The notes: generated by a model not told the origin, from the letters alone. Counted from the first letter of the stretch, positions 1-7,166 are shown. The stretch: DNA of 37,746 nucleotides from Paludibacteraceae bacterium (GCA_905233255.1 CAJOCN010000026.1:1-37746); one strand, 5' to 3'. Translations and numbers: made by a program.

Positions 1-1248
1 ATTTATACCAAGAAAGAAGGTCATGAGATGGAGGACCAGTGGACTGCGTTCTTCGCTCCGAAGGCAGAAGGCAACGACACCCTCACCGCCAAGATTGACG
101 CAGAGGCAGACAGCATTCTCTTCGTTCGTTTCAACAAGACCGTTGAAACTCCGGCTTGGAGCGATGAAGAAGACGTCATCTGGAACAAGATGGAAGCTGA
201 CACCATCGACTATGCCGGTCTGACCTATACCATCACCGACTGGGCTGCCGGTACGTGGAAGAAATATGAGCCGATTCTGTATTACATCGCAGGCGAAGGT
301 GAAGGCCTCGGTTGGGATGCAGAGAAGCGCATTGCTTCCAAACAGGATACTACCGTCCTCAAGCTCAAGGCTGGCGACTACAAACTGAAAGTGGTAGTAG
401 GCGAGAACTGGCTCGGATACGACAAACTGACCAAAGTAGCTGAAGGCCTGAAAGATCTTGATGGTGATGACCACAACATCGGTTTCAAACTCGCAGAAGC
501 AGGCGAAGTGAAAGTCGTTTACATCGCAGCTGAAGGTGAGAATCCGGAGATTTTCAAACTCATCGGTGATTTCTATGTAGCTCCGGTTGTTTACACTGTA
601 GTGGGTGTTGAACCACTCGTAGGTTACTACTGGGGCGACGGTCTGAATGCTACCGAAAATGAGATGACCAAGCAAGAGGACGGTACCTATAAACTCGTTA
701 AGGAGATGGTAGAACTCGCTGCCGGAAACTATGGCTATCAGGTTGCTCAGAACCACGATTGGCGTCATGTTGACAACTCTACGCTTAGCATCACGCAAGA
801 TGGTAAATACGATGTTACCTTCACCTTCAATCCTGCTACCGGTGCTACCAATGCGATCGCAGACTTGAAAGAGGCTATTGTAATTATCCCGACCATGAAG
901 ATTGCGGGTACAATGACGACTCCTGAATGGGGCGATGGCGCCGTTACCATGACTCTGGCAGATGACGAGAAGTCCGCTTCTTACACCTTCACTCTGGAGG
1001 CTGGTGATTATGAGTTCAAGGTTATCAAGGGTGGTAACTGGGTAACGAAAGCTAACGCAGGTGCTCCTTATGGCTTACATCGTGGCTGGACAGGTGTCGG
1101 CGGTGTAAACAGCGATGTCACTGAAAACCTCAAACTCACGGCTGATATCCCGGGTGAGTATGTATTCACTTGGTTCTTCGAGAACGACTCCATCGACATC
1201 ACCTTCCCCGCTCTGCCGGCCGTAAGTTATAGGAGAACGCTTGGGTAG
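1..1248 (+). CDS. Secreted repeat protein, partial (5' end outside window), frameshifted near 1230
   Basis: The frame is open from base 1, so the start lies upstream. The visible part is built of repeated beta-sandwich-like modules of about 110 residues, with recurring patterns such as 'LxAGDYxxKV', 'AGNYGYQV' and 'GDYEFKV' after 'W.DG' segments. This resembles the SusE/SusF-like or starch-binding modules of Bacteroidota surface proteins (resemblance only; I cannot name the family). The frame ends at 1248 in an out-of-family tail (VSYRRTLG). Another frame opens at 1233 with GENAWVETT and carries the same module type to 1652. The two pieces are therefore most likely one gene with an indel at about 1227-1233. 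That could be a true mutation or an assembly error. Binding substrate unknown. Confidence 0.7.
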   Translation: MYTKKEGHEMEDQWTAFFAPKAEGNDTLTAKIDAEADSILFVRFNKTVETPAWSDEEDVIWNKMEADTIDYAGLTYTITDWAAGTWKKYEPILYYIAGEGEGLGWDAEKRIASKQDTTVLKLKAGDYKLKVVVGENWLGYDKLTKVAEGLKDLDGDDHNIGFKLAEAGEVKVVYIAAEGENPEIFKLIGDFYVAPVVYTVVGVEPLVGYYWGDGLNATENEMTKQEDGTYKLVKEMVELAAGNYGYQVAQNHDWRHVDNSTLSITQDGKYDVTFTFNPATGATNAIADLKEAIVIIPTMKIAGTMTTPEWGDGAVTMTLADDEKSASYTFTLEAGDYEFKVIKGGNWVTKANAGAPYGLHRGWTGVGGVNSDVTENLKLTADIPGEYVFTWFFENDSIDITFPALPAVSYRRTLG

Positions 1249-1256
1249 AAACTACG

Positions 1257-1652
1257 ATGACGGAAGAGAATGGTATCTGGTCGACAGTTGTTGAAGTAGC
1301 AGCTAATAGCAACTACCAGTTCAAGATCCGTCGCGTTCAGCAGCACTTTGAGACCGTTTACTTCGGTGCACAAGACGCTGAGAACGAGATGAAGCATGGT
1401 CAATCGACCGACTGGACGCTGACCTCTGAGAACGGCGGTAATGATATCCACCTCACTACCACTTCTGCAGGCAATTACACCTTCACCTTCAACCCGGATG
1501 GCAACATCCTGAGTGTTGAGATTCCTTACGTTCCGACTGCACTTGACAATGTAGCAGGTGAGGAGAATCCGGTTAAGATCGTTCGCGACAACAAGGTTTA
1601 CATCGTCAAGGGCGATAAGATCTACAACATCACCGGTCAGTTGGTTAGATAA
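1257..1652 (+). CDS. C-terminal part of the frameshifted secreted protein, with sorting-like tail
   Basis: This continues the preceding protein in the next frame. Homologous sequence begins at 1233, just after an in-frame TAG at 1230; 1257 is only the first ATG. It has one more module (AGNYTFTFNPDGN) and then a linker ending in a short tail with the pattern NxVYIVKxDKIYNxTGQLVR. Similar tails end the proteins at 16575, 18663 and 30827 in this window. In Bacteroidota such tails commonly act as type IX secretion sorting signals. That role is inferred here; I see no T9SS gene in the window. Confidence 0.65.
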   Translation: MTEENGIWSTVVEVAANSNYQFKIRRVQQHFETVYFGAQDAENEMKHGQSTDWTLTSENGGNDIHLTTTSAGNYTFTFNPDGNILSVEIPYVPTALDNVAGEENPVKIVRDNKVYIVKGDKIYNITGQLVR

Positions 1653-1691
1653 CAACCTACTCTAATCTCTTCCTTCGGGAAGAGGACAAGA

Positions 1692-1722
1692 ACAGCTCCG
1701 CAGCAATGCGGGGCTGTTTTTT
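1692..1722 (+). terminator. Intrinsic terminator, repeated family
   Basis: Perfect stem ACAGCtCCGC / GCGGgGCTGT around loop AGCAAT, followed by a T-run. Near-identical copies occur at 5592, 7503, 9731 and, truncated, at 8918. It ends the secreted-protein gene. Confidence 0.85.
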
Positions 1723-1751
1723 ACGTCCGGCTGCCGCCGCGTTTTCGATTT

Positions 1752-1796
1752 ATAATTATTATTTTCTCCGCAAAAGCGGTATAATCTTTATTTTTT
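1752..1796 (+). repeat. Hairpin-promoter element, copy A
   Basis: AT-rich block with the core CTCCGCaaaaGCGGTAT. The same block (CCGC-loop-GCGG followed by TAT and a T-rich tract) precedes most promoters of the island, at 5715, 6875, 8152, 9267 and 10776. Inverted copies lie at 5641 and 7557. Confidence 0.7.
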
Positions 1797-1807
1797 TCTA
1801 CTTTTAT

Positions 1808-1838
1808 TTGCGTATGTCAAAAAAAAGCAGTAAATTTG
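1808..1838 (+). promoter_or_regulatory. secG promoter (Bacteroidota sigma-A type)
   Basis: TTG at 1808-1810, 20 bp, then TAAATTTG at 1831-1838. This matches the known Bacteroidota -33/-7 consensus and lies 38 bp before the secG start. Confidence 0.85.
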
Positions 1839-1875
1839 CAGCCGATTTGGCTGAAAACTAAATTTTAAAAGACTT

Positions 1876-2184
1876 ATGTACATATTTCTTACAATTCTAA
1901 TTGTTATCGCAGCCATCCTGCTGACGCTCCTCGTTTTGGTGCAGAACAGCAAGGGCGGCGGATTGGCAGCCGGTTTTGCCAGCGGCAACCAGGTAATGGG
2001 TGCCCCGAAGACGGCTGATTTTCTGGAGAAAGCCACATGGACGATCATCGCGCTCATCGTAGTGTTCTCGATCGCTGCTGTCGGTTTCAGCAAAGGTCAG
2101 GAAGAGGCAGCCGAGGATCAGTCTGTGATCCAGGTAGAGCAAACGGCTCCCGCAGCTGAGTTGCCGGCTGAGAGTGCAGAGTAA
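1876..2184 (+). CDS. secG: Preprotein translocase subunit SecG
   Basis: 102 aa. SecG is the small accessory subunit of the SecYEG channel in the inner membrane and assists SecA-driven export. Two hydrophobic helices (about residues 1-22 and 52-70) flank the conserved cytoplasmic loop, which contains LVQNSKGGGLAAGFASGNQVMG. The tail is acidic and alanine-rich, as usual in Bacteroidota. Start at the first ATG, 38 bp after the -7 box. It is transcribed alone and ends at a perfect bidirectional hairpin shared with the tRNA on the other strand. Confidence 0.95.
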   Translation: MYIFLTILIVIAAILLTLLVLVQNSKGGGLAAGFASGNQVMGAPKTADFLEKATWTIIALIVVFSIAAVGFSKGQEEAAEDQSVIQVEQTAPAAELPAESAE

Positions 2185-2225
2185 TCGCTCCACCCTCTCC
2201 CACGCGCATCCTGCGCGCTGACTAA

Positions 2226-2263
2226 CACAAAAAATACGGCTCACAAGGGCCGTATTTTTTGTG
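2226..2263. terminator. Bidirectional terminator, secG / tRNA-Ala
   Basis: A 15-bp perfect stem (2226-2240 with 2249-2263) with six A on one side and six T on the other. It serves secG on the plus strand and the tRNA on the minus strand. Confidence 0.85.
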
Positions 2264-2334
2264 GAGCATAGGGGAGTCGAACCCCTGACCTCAACATTGC
2301 GAACGTTGCGCTCTACCAACTGAGCTAATACCCC
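2262..2334 (-). tRNA. tRNA-Ala(CGC)
   Basis: 73 nt. Read on the minus strand it has acceptor GGGGTAT/ATGCTCC, D stem GCTC/GAGC, anticodon stem CAACG/TGTTG with loop TTCGCAA (anticodon CGC), and T arm AGGGG/CCCCT. The third acceptor pair is G.U, the identity element for alanyl-tRNA synthetase. CCA is not encoded. It lies just downstream of the tmRNA on the same strand. Confidence 0.93.
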
Positions 2335-2447
2335 GTGACTGCCGTTGCAGTCTCGTGTGGAGCTAGCGGGAGTCGAAATCCCCCTAGATCCCGTGACTGC
2401 CGTTGCAGTCGCGTGTGGAGCTAGCGGGATTCGAACCCGCGTCCAAA
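2332..2447. repeat. 58-bp tandem duplication of the tmRNA 3' end
   Basis: Segment 2390-2447 contains the true 3' end of ssrA. Segment 2332-2389 is a diverged copy: the first 45 bases or so differ at only two positions, then the copy decays. The partial copy keeps the T-arm/acceptor part (TGGAGCTAGCGGGA) but cannot form a working RNA. Confidence 0.8.
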
Positions 2448-2805
2448 CAAGGAACACTTATGCTTTCTACACGCTTATCTTGGCCTTGATTTTCGTCCGG
2501 CGGCAAGACCCAAGCCACCAACCACCGGCTTATCTGCTAAGTTCTCAAGATCGCATCGCAGCCTGCAACCTCTATTCTGTGTATTTCTGCGCCACTATAT
2601 CCTTTCAGCCCACAGACTCGGCTCGGAGTGACGTCTCGATCAGGTGCCTTGCACCCGATTAGGCTAATCTACTATACTTCGATTAGGCAGCGAGAGCATA
2701 AGAAGTGTTGCCAGTTATAGTTTGAAGATGATATTAACGAGCGTATCCTCAATGCTCGGCGTGCTTACACAACCATTCTACCTGCTGTCAAAACCAGATA
2801 GCCCC
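2416..2805 (-). ncRNA. ssrA: Transfer-messenger RNA (tmRNA)
   Basis: tmRNA rescues stalled ribosomes and tags the nascent peptide for proteolysis. On the minus strand the 5' end GGGGCTA pairs with 3' TAGCTCC, again with a G.U third pair for alanine charging. The 5' end continues into TCTGGTTTTGACAGCAGG and the T arm is GCGGGTTCGAATCCCGC. The tag frame at 2691-2720 reads GNTSYALAA then TAA, with the usual ALAA degron end. CCA is not encoded. Length about 390 nt, normal. The resume codon was not determined. Confidence 0.93.
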
Positions 2806-2851
2806 TCGCTTCAGCGCGGCTCACTTGCCACACCTCACGCGAAAAAGTGTG

Positions 2852-2882
2852 CAAAAGTACTGCTTTTTTCTGACATGTGCAA
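2852..2882 (-). promoter_or_regulatory. ssrA promoter
   Basis: On the minus strand: TTG (2880-2882), 20 bp, TACTTTTG (2852-2859), about 45 bp before the mature tmRNA 5' end. Confidence 0.8.
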
Positions 2883-2899
2883 ATTTTTTGGCAAAAAAC

Positions 2900-2930
2900 T
2901 TGCGTATTTGCAAATTTTGTTGTACCTTTG
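2900..2930 (+). promoter_or_regulatory. Promoter of the GNAT-Fur-peptidase operon
   Basis: TTG at 2900, 20 bp, TACCTTTG at 2923-2930. It runs divergently from the ssrA promoter, 18 bp away. Transcription should begin near 2936, which rules out the upstream starts of the longer reading frame. Confidence 0.85.
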
Positions 2931-2957
2931 CACCCGATTTTGAAAATAAGCAAGTCC

Positions 2958-4088
2958 GTGGCTGTAGAAATACGCAAAATAGGAACGAAACGTGAGTTAG
3001 AGCAGTTCATACAGTTCGCCAATGACCTGTATCGCGACTGCCCGTACTACTGCCCGCCGTTGTTCTTTGACGAGATGAACTGCTTCGAGCCGGACAAGAA
3101 CCCTGCGCTCGAGGTATGCGAGTACCGGCTATGGATGGCGTACCGCGATAACCAACCCGTCGGACGCATCGCCGGCATCATCAACCGCCGCGCGAACGAG
3201 AAATGGGGATTCAAGCATGTACGTTTCGGATGGTTCGATTTCGTAGATGACTTGGAGGTCTCCAAAGCGCTCCTTGACACGGTTGCCGCCTGGGGTAAAG
3301 AACGCGGCATGGACGCGCTGAACGGACCTGTCGGGTTTACGGATTTTGACCATGAGGGGCTGCTCCTCGAGGGGTATGATTACCCCGCCGTGATGGCCTC
3401 CCTCTATAACTACCCATACTACGTACGCCATATAGACGCCTACGGGCTGACGAAGGAGGCTGACTGGGTGGAGATACAGGTCTATCCGCCTAAGGCATGT
3501 CCCGAACGGATTGACCGCATCGCTAATATAGTTAAGGAACGCTCGCACGTACGCGTAGTGAAGGTCAAGAACTCCCGCGAACTCGTGCGCCGGTTCGGGA
3601 TCCAGTACATGGATGTGATCGACGAGGCTTACCAGAAGTTGTATAACTTCCAGCCCATGACGGTAGCCCAGAAGAACTACTACAAGAACATGTATTTCCC
3701 GATCCTCAATTTCGATTTCGTGACCCTCGTGGTGAACGAGAAGGACGATATCGTGGGTGTGGGACTGGGTATGCCGGATATCTCCGACGCGCTGCGCAAA
3801 TGTGACGGCAAGCTCTTCCCCTTCGGCTGGTACCACCTGCTCAAGGCGCTTAAGGCCAAGAAGATGAGATCGTTCAGCTTCCTGCTTATCGCCGTGCGTC
3901 CGGACTACCAGGACAAAGGCATCAACGCGCTCTTCTTCCAGGACCAGATACCGATCATCAACGATTACGGTATTCAGATCCTCGAGACAACGAATATCCT
4001 GGAGACCAACACCAAGAATATAGCGAACTTTACCCAGTTCGACCATAAGGTCCATAAACGCCACCGGGCCTATATCAAACCTCTATGA
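2958..4088 (+). CDS. GNAT-family N-acyltransferase-like protein
   Basis: 376 aa from GTG 2958 (MAVEIRKIGTKRELEQFIQF). The frame is open from 2877, but the -7 box at 2923-2930 lies inside that extension. TTG at 2940 is a second possibility. It resembles the 370-380-aa Bacteroidota proteins annotated as GNAT acetyltransferases: a conserved N-terminal domain (DLYRDCPYYCPPLFFDE; PVGRIAGIINRRAN; NGPVGFTDFDHEGLL) and a C-terminal GNAT-like segment (FSFLLIAVRPDYQDKGINAL). The substrate is unknown. Its stop overlaps the start of the Fur-like gene (ATGA), so translation is probably coupled. Confidence 0.8.
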   Translation: MAVEIRKIGTKRELEQFIQFANDLYRDCPYYCPPLFFDEMNCFEPDKNPALEVCEYRLWMAYRDNQPVGRIAGIINRRANEKWGFKHVRFGWFDFVDDLEVSKALLDTVAAWGKERGMDALNGPVGFTDFDHEGLLLEGYDYPAVMASLYNYPYYVRHIDAYGLTKEADWVEIQVYPPKACPERIDRIANIVKERSHVRVVKVKNSRELVRRFGIQYMDVIDEAYQKLYNFQPMTVAQKNYYKNMYFPILNFDFVTLVVNEKDDIVGVGLGMPDISDALRKCDGKLFPFGWYHLLKALKAKKMRSFSFLLIAVRPDYQDKGINALFFQDQIPIINDYGIQILETTNILETNTKNIANFTQFDHKVHKRHRAYIKPL

Positions 4089-4588
4089 CCAAGGCGGAGA
4101 TCATAGAGAACAGCTACCGGGCTGCGGAGGCGAAGCTGCGTGCTTATATCCGTGCCCACGCCGATGAGATGCGGCCGTCGAAGGTCCGTAACATGGTACT
4201 ACGGCAAGTGTGCGCACTGCCCAAACCCTTTACCGCGGACCAACTCGTCAAAGCCTGTATCCCCGATCGGATCTCCGTCGGAACGATCTATAACTCGCTG
4301 AAGCTGTTTATAGATGCCCATATAGTACAGGGACACACCCGCCAACGCGGTCAGATGGCTACCGAGTACGAACTGCTGACCGACCACGAGAACCGGTTCC
4401 AGATGATCTGCACAGCCTGCGGACGACTGGTTGAACTCGACGATAAGGCAATCACACGCCTCGTCACCACCCGTAAGTACTCTAATTTTAACATGGCTCA
4501 TTTCGCGCTTTATGTCTATGGCGAGTGTAAGATCTGCCGACGCAAAGTAGCACAGAAAGCCATCCAAGAAGCAAACAAGAACATATGA
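4085..4588 (+). CDS. Fur-family metalloregulator (divergent)
   Basis: 167 aa. Fur-family repressors use a winged helix to bind DNA in response to metal. The winged-helix part is recognisable (FTADQLVKACIPDRISVGTIYNSL, about residues 49-73), and both structural-zinc CxxC pairs are present (C109/C112 and C148/C151). The usual His-rich metal-sensing stretch before the first CxxC is absent; the sequence there is LLTDHENRFQMICTACG. It may therefore be a structural-zinc-only paralogue. It overlaps the genes on both sides by 4 bp and sits mid-operon. Confidence 0.85.
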   Translation: MTKAEIIENSYRAAEAKLRAYIRAHADEMRPSKVRNMVLRQVCALPKPFTADQLVKACIPDRISVGTIYNSLKLFIDAHIVQGHTRQRGQMATEYELLTDHENRFQMICTACGRLVELDDKAITRLVTTRKYSNFNMAHFALYVYGECKICRRKVAQKAIQEANKNI

Positions 4589-5274
4589 TGACACCATCGA
4601 CAATATATTGGATCCTCTTTATCTCCATCGCCCTCATCAGCTGGGCGGTGTCTGCGTCCCTTGAGCGTAAGTTCAAGCGCTACGCGCAGACCCCGCTGCG
4701 TATGACCGGACGGGAGGTAGCGCTGAAGATGCTCCGCGATAACGGCATCACCGATGTGGAGGTGACCTGTATCGAAGGCCGGCTGACCGACCATTATAAC
4801 CCTGCCGACAAGACGGTTAATCTCTCGCGAGAGGTCTATGAGGGTGCTAATGTCTCCGCCGCAGCCGTGGCTGCTCATGAGTGCGGGCACGCGCTCCAGC
4901 ATGATCAGGAGTACGCTCCGCTGAAGATGCGGTCGGCGTTGGTGCCGGTGGTATCTTTCAGCAGTCGTTGGATGACGTGGATCCTGCTGATCGGCATGCT
5001 CACCCTGCAGACGTTCCCGCAGTTGATGATGGTTGGCATAGCCCTGTTCGCGACCACCACCCTGTTCTCGTTCATCACGTTGCCCGTCGAGGTCAATGCC
5101 TCGCAACGCGCCGTCAACTGGCTCCGCGAAGCGGGTATCACCGATGCCGAGACCACGCCGATGGCGTCTGACGCGCTCCATGCCGCCGCATACACCTATG
5201 TCGTAGCAGCCCTTTCCTCCCTCGCTACGCTCATATACTATATTTTGATCTTTTTAGGAGGAAGAAGAGATTGA
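4585..5274 (+). CDS. Membrane zinc metallopeptidase, YugP-like
   Basis: 229 aa. Matches the YugP/neutral zinc metallopeptidase family: an N-terminal helix (about residues 7-24), catalytic HECGH at 98-102, and C-terminal hydrophobic helices (about 129-168 and 203-225). The conserved GREVALKML and ADKTVNLS blocks are present. It is probably an inner-membrane protease; its substrate is unknown. The start ATG overlaps the Fur-like stop by 4 bp. A 7-bp tandem array begins at the stop codon itself. Confidence 0.88.
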   Translation: MMTPSTIYWILFISIALISWAVSASLERKFKRYAQTPLRMTGREVALKMLRDNGITDVEVTCIEGRLTDHYNPADKTVNLSREVYEGANVSAAAVAAHECGHALQHDQEYAPLKMRSALVPVVSFSSRWMTWILLIGMLTLQTFPQLMMVGIALFATTTLFSFITLPVEVNASQRAVNWLREAGITDAETTPMASDALHAAAYTYVVAALSSLATLIYYILIFLGGRRD

Positions 5275-5347
5275 TAATTGATAATTGATAATTGATAATT
5301 GGTACTTGGTAATTGTGAATTGTGAATTGTGAATTGTAAATTGATAG
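5271..5347. repeat. Heptamer tandem array (TTGATAA, then AATTGTG types)
   Basis: About eleven 7-bp units in three flavours: TTGATAA x4, one TTGGTAC-like stretch, and AATTGTG x3-4. The yugP-like stop codon lies in the first unit. A short palindrome GGTAAAAgTTTTTACC follows at 5351-5366. Confidence 0.85.
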
Positions 5348-5375
5348 TGAGGTAAAAGTTTTTACCGAACTAAAA

Positions 5376-5449
5376 GGCCCCGTAGCTCAATTGAATAGAG
5401 TGTCAGATTCCGGTTCTGAAGGTTCTGGGTTTGAGCCCCAGCGGGGTCA
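5376..5449 (+). tRNA. tRNA-Arg(CCG)
   Basis: 74 nt: acceptor GGCCCCG/CGGGGTC, D stem GCTC/GAGT, anticodon stem TCAGA/TCTGA with loop TTCCGGT (anticodon CCG), T arm CTGGG/CCCAG, discriminator A, no encoded CCA. It forms the left border of the accessory island. Confidence 0.93.
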
Positions 5450-5461
5450 CTTTTAGAAAAT

Positions 5462-5494
5462 GCAAGTTGCTGTAATTCAGTGACTTGCGTTTTT
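5462..5494 (+). terminator. Terminator of tRNA-Arg
   Basis: GCAAGT (5462-5467) pairs with ACTTGC (5483-5488), with an inner CTG/CAG pairing, followed by GTTTTTATT. Confidence 0.75.
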
Positions 5495-5510
5495 ATTATA
5501 GCAAATTTGC

Positions 5511-5523
5511 CAGCGGGGTCACA
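5511..5523. repeat. Repeat of the tRNA-Arg 3' end
   Basis: CCAGCGGGGTCAC repeats exactly the last 12 bases of tRNA-Arg plus one (5438-5450). Such direct repeats of a tRNA 3' end are typical attachment-site remnants. With 73 bp between the copies, any element once there is gone or has been rearranged. Confidence 0.55.
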
Positions 5524-5591
5524 GAGTAGAAGCGGCGATCCATGATTTCATTACTTCGTAATTCGTGTAATGGTCGCGCCTCCGCCACATT

Positions 5592-5623
5592 ACAGCTCCG
5601 CAGCGATGCGGGGCTGTTTTTTT
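5592..5623 (+). terminator. Intrinsic terminator, repeated family
   Basis: Same stem as at 1692 (ACAGCtCCGC/GCGGgGCTGT, loop AGCGAT) with seven T. The same downstream flank ACGTCCGGCTGCCG follows in both copies. No obvious gene precedes it, so it may be left over from a lost cassette. Confidence 0.8.
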
Positions 5624-5640
5624 ACGTCCGGCTGCCGATA

Positions 5641-5766
5641 GGTGAAGAAAATTATACCAATTATACCGCTCCGCGGAGAAAATAATAAAAATCGCGTTCG
5701 GCAACATTTGTGGGATTACTTATAATTATTATTTTCTCCGAGTATGTCTCGGTATTTTTACTATTT
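5641..5766. repeat. Inverted pair of hairpin-promoter elements
   Basis: An inverted copy (5641-5690, core ATACCGCtccGCGGAG) faces a direct copy (5715-5766, core CTCCGAGtatgtCTCGGTAT). The direct copy has changed both stem arms together (CCGC/GCGG to CCGAG/CTCGG). The 5450-5975 gap otherwise holds only the tRNA terminator, the 13-bp repeat, the terminator above, a weak hairpin at about 5534-5576 and two promoters. Confidence 0.65.
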
Positions 5767-5780
5767 TTTTCTTTTACAAC

Positions 5781-5811
5781 TTGTGTATTCCAAATTTTTG
5801 TTGTAACCTTG
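5781..5811 (+). promoter_or_regulatory. Upstream promoter P1 of mqsRA
   Basis: TTG, 20 bp, TAACCTTG: one base off the consensus in the -7 box. The spacer is identical to those of the promoters at 6928 and 9476. Confidence 0.6.
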
Positions 5812-5917
5812 CAGCAGCATTCGATTACAACAACAATATATAAACGCTCTTTGACTTATTGAAATTGACTGAATATTGGTAAAATGCAATAAAAATCCAA
5901 CTTTTTCGTTGTTTTTC

Positions 5918-5948
5918 TTGCACATGTCAAATATTTGTTGTATCTTTG
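5918..5948 (+). promoter_or_regulatory. Promoter P2 of mqsRA
   Basis: TTG, 20 bp, TATCTTTG at 5941-5948. Predicted transcription start about 5954, leaving a very short leader. Confidence 0.8.
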
Positions 5949-5975
5949 CACCGTAATTCAATTATGCACGTGCCC

Positions 5976-6341
5976 ATGATAGCAACATTAGCTGAAATAC
6001 AGAAGTTCCTCAATGACTTTCACCAAAAAGTCGAGGTGTTCGACATTTTGTTTTGGGATGAGCGAGACAAGAATAATGATTCCTTGCTTCAATTGGAAAT
6101 AACCGCCAATGAACGAAAGGACATCGTAAAAACAATTACACCTGAAGATTACTCAGAAGGCCCTATTCGTAACATGCTCAATCGTTTCGGTGATTTGTGG
6201 GTATTCGGGAAGGACGTAAAAGGGCAAGAGGTATATATCAAAATTTGTTATGGGTTACCTAACCGATCTACGATTTGTATATCTTTCCATGTCGCTGAGT
6301 ACCCAATGAACTATCCCTATAAGAAAGGAGGTCAATCATGA
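5976..6341 (+). CDS. mqsR: MqsR-family-like toxin
   Basis: 121 aa from ATG 5976; ATG 5964 is equally in frame. The TTG at 5946 is rejected because it lies inside the -7 box. The sequence resembles Bacteroidota proteins annotated as MqsR-family toxins: an N-terminal helix (LAEIQKFLNDFHQK), then LEITANERKDIVKTITPEDYSEGP, the strand segment DLWVFGKDVKGQEVYIKI, and a C-terminal ICISFHVAEYPMNYPYK. MqsR toxins are mRNA interferases held inactive by MqsA. The gene overlaps mqsA by 4 bp (ATGA). Strong SD AAAGGAGGT for mqsA lies within its last codons. Family assignment is from memory of homologues. Confidence 0.65.
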   Translation: MIATLAEIQKFLNDFHQKVEVFDILFWDERDKNNDSLLQLEITANERKDIVKTITPEDYSEGPIRNMLNRFGDLWVFGKDVKGQEVYIKICYGLPNRSTICISFHVAEYPMNYPYKKGGQS

Positions 6342-6873
6342 TCCAGCAACACACCATTGAAAGCCCTTTGACGGGTGGTAAAGCCGTTTACCAGAAGGAA
6401 ATGCGAGAAACTGAGTTCAGAGGCGAGAAATTCGTCTATGAGCACCATAACATCCGCGATCTGGAAACGGATATGGAGTTTACTACTACAGAGATAGACG
6501 AAGGAAATGTACAACGAGTCTATGCTCAATACCGTGCAGCGCACGATATTCCGTCTCCCGAGGAGTTAACGAAGATGCGTGAGGAGTACGGACTATCTGC
6601 AGCGAAGATGTCGGAGATTCTCAATACCGGCTCTACGAGGAAGGACAGATGCCCAGCGAAACCATCGGTAAGATGCTGCGTAGTATCCAGACTCCGGCAG
6701 TGTTCCTCAGTTATGTTGAGGGATGTAAAAACCAGATGTCGGAGGATGAGTACCACAAACTCTGTCAGAAGATTCAGAGAACCTTCATTAAAGAGATTAA
6801 GAGCCGACCGGATTTGTCTTGGTTCCGTGAGTTCCTCTCTTTTGGAGGCTTCTCCCGAAAGGTAGCACTCTAA
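6338..6873 (+). pseudogene. mqsA: MqsA-like antitoxin, frameshifted in its HTH
   Basis: Frame 1 (6338-6624) encodes the N-terminal toxin-binding-like domain (SPLTGGKAVYQKEMRETEFR) and the start of an HTH (LTKMREEYGLSAAKMSEIL). Frame 2 (from 6622, ending 6873) continues QYRLYEEGQMPSETIGKMLR to SFGGFSRKVAL. Homologues I recall read SEIL-GFGVN-QYRLYE, so about 16 nt appear to be missing exactly at the recognition-helix turn. Left in frame 1, the protein runs into an unrelated Arg/Ser-rich tail ending at 6865. The N-terminal domain has no zinc cysteines. Toxin neutralisation may survive while DNA binding is lost (inference). Confidence 0.7.
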
Positions 6874-6874
6874 T

Positions 6875-6917
6875 TATTATTTTCTCCGCGTAAGCGGTAT
6901 AATCTTTATTTTTTTCT
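6875..6917 (+). repeat. Hairpin-promoter element, copy C
   Basis: Core CTCCGCgtaaGCGGTAT in an AT-rich block, just after the mqsA-like stop and directly before the next promoter. Stem plus T-rich tract could also end mqsRA transcription. Confidence 0.65.
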
Positions 6918-6927
6918 GCTCAAATCC

Positions 6928-6958
6928 TTGTGTATTCCAAATTTTTGTTGTACCTTTG
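6928..6958 (+). promoter_or_regulatory. Promoter of the RelE/ParE-like cassette
   Basis: TTG (6928-6930), 20 bp, TACCTTTG (6951-6958). Apart from one base in the -7 box it matches 5781, and it is identical in spacer and boxes to 9476. Confidence 0.88.
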
Positions 6959-6989
6959 CAGCGGAAATGAAAATCAGTATAGCACAATT

Positions 6990-7166
6990 ATGCAAGCAAC
7001 ACTAAAGAAAGAAGACTTTCGTTCGTTCACGGATTTTCCCAATGAGGCTCTCATCGATCCGGATTGGGCAAGCAAGCCCACACGCTTGTGGAACGATGTG
7101 TACAATGATTTGTGCAAGGATCTCGGGGAACACTATGGGTTGAACGATATAAGGGAAGCTAAGTAA
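6990..7166 (+). CDS. Small antitoxin-like partner of a RelE/ParE-like toxin
   Basis: 58 aa (MQATLKKEDFRSFTDFPNEA...). The longer frame from 6930 runs through the promoter and is rejected. Acidic and mostly helical in look, with no recognisable DNA-binding motif. The stop TAA shares its last base with the ATG of the next gene (7166), so the pair is translationally coupled in the usual antitoxin-toxin order. Function inferred from position, size and partner only. Confidence 0.7.
   Translation: MQATLKKEDFRSFTDFPNEALIDPDWASKPTRLWNDVYNDLCKDLGEHYGLNDIREAK

Noticed and set aside
2345..2662. Open frame across 2345-2662 and others near it
   Set aside because: They run through tmRNA and tRNA on the other strand.
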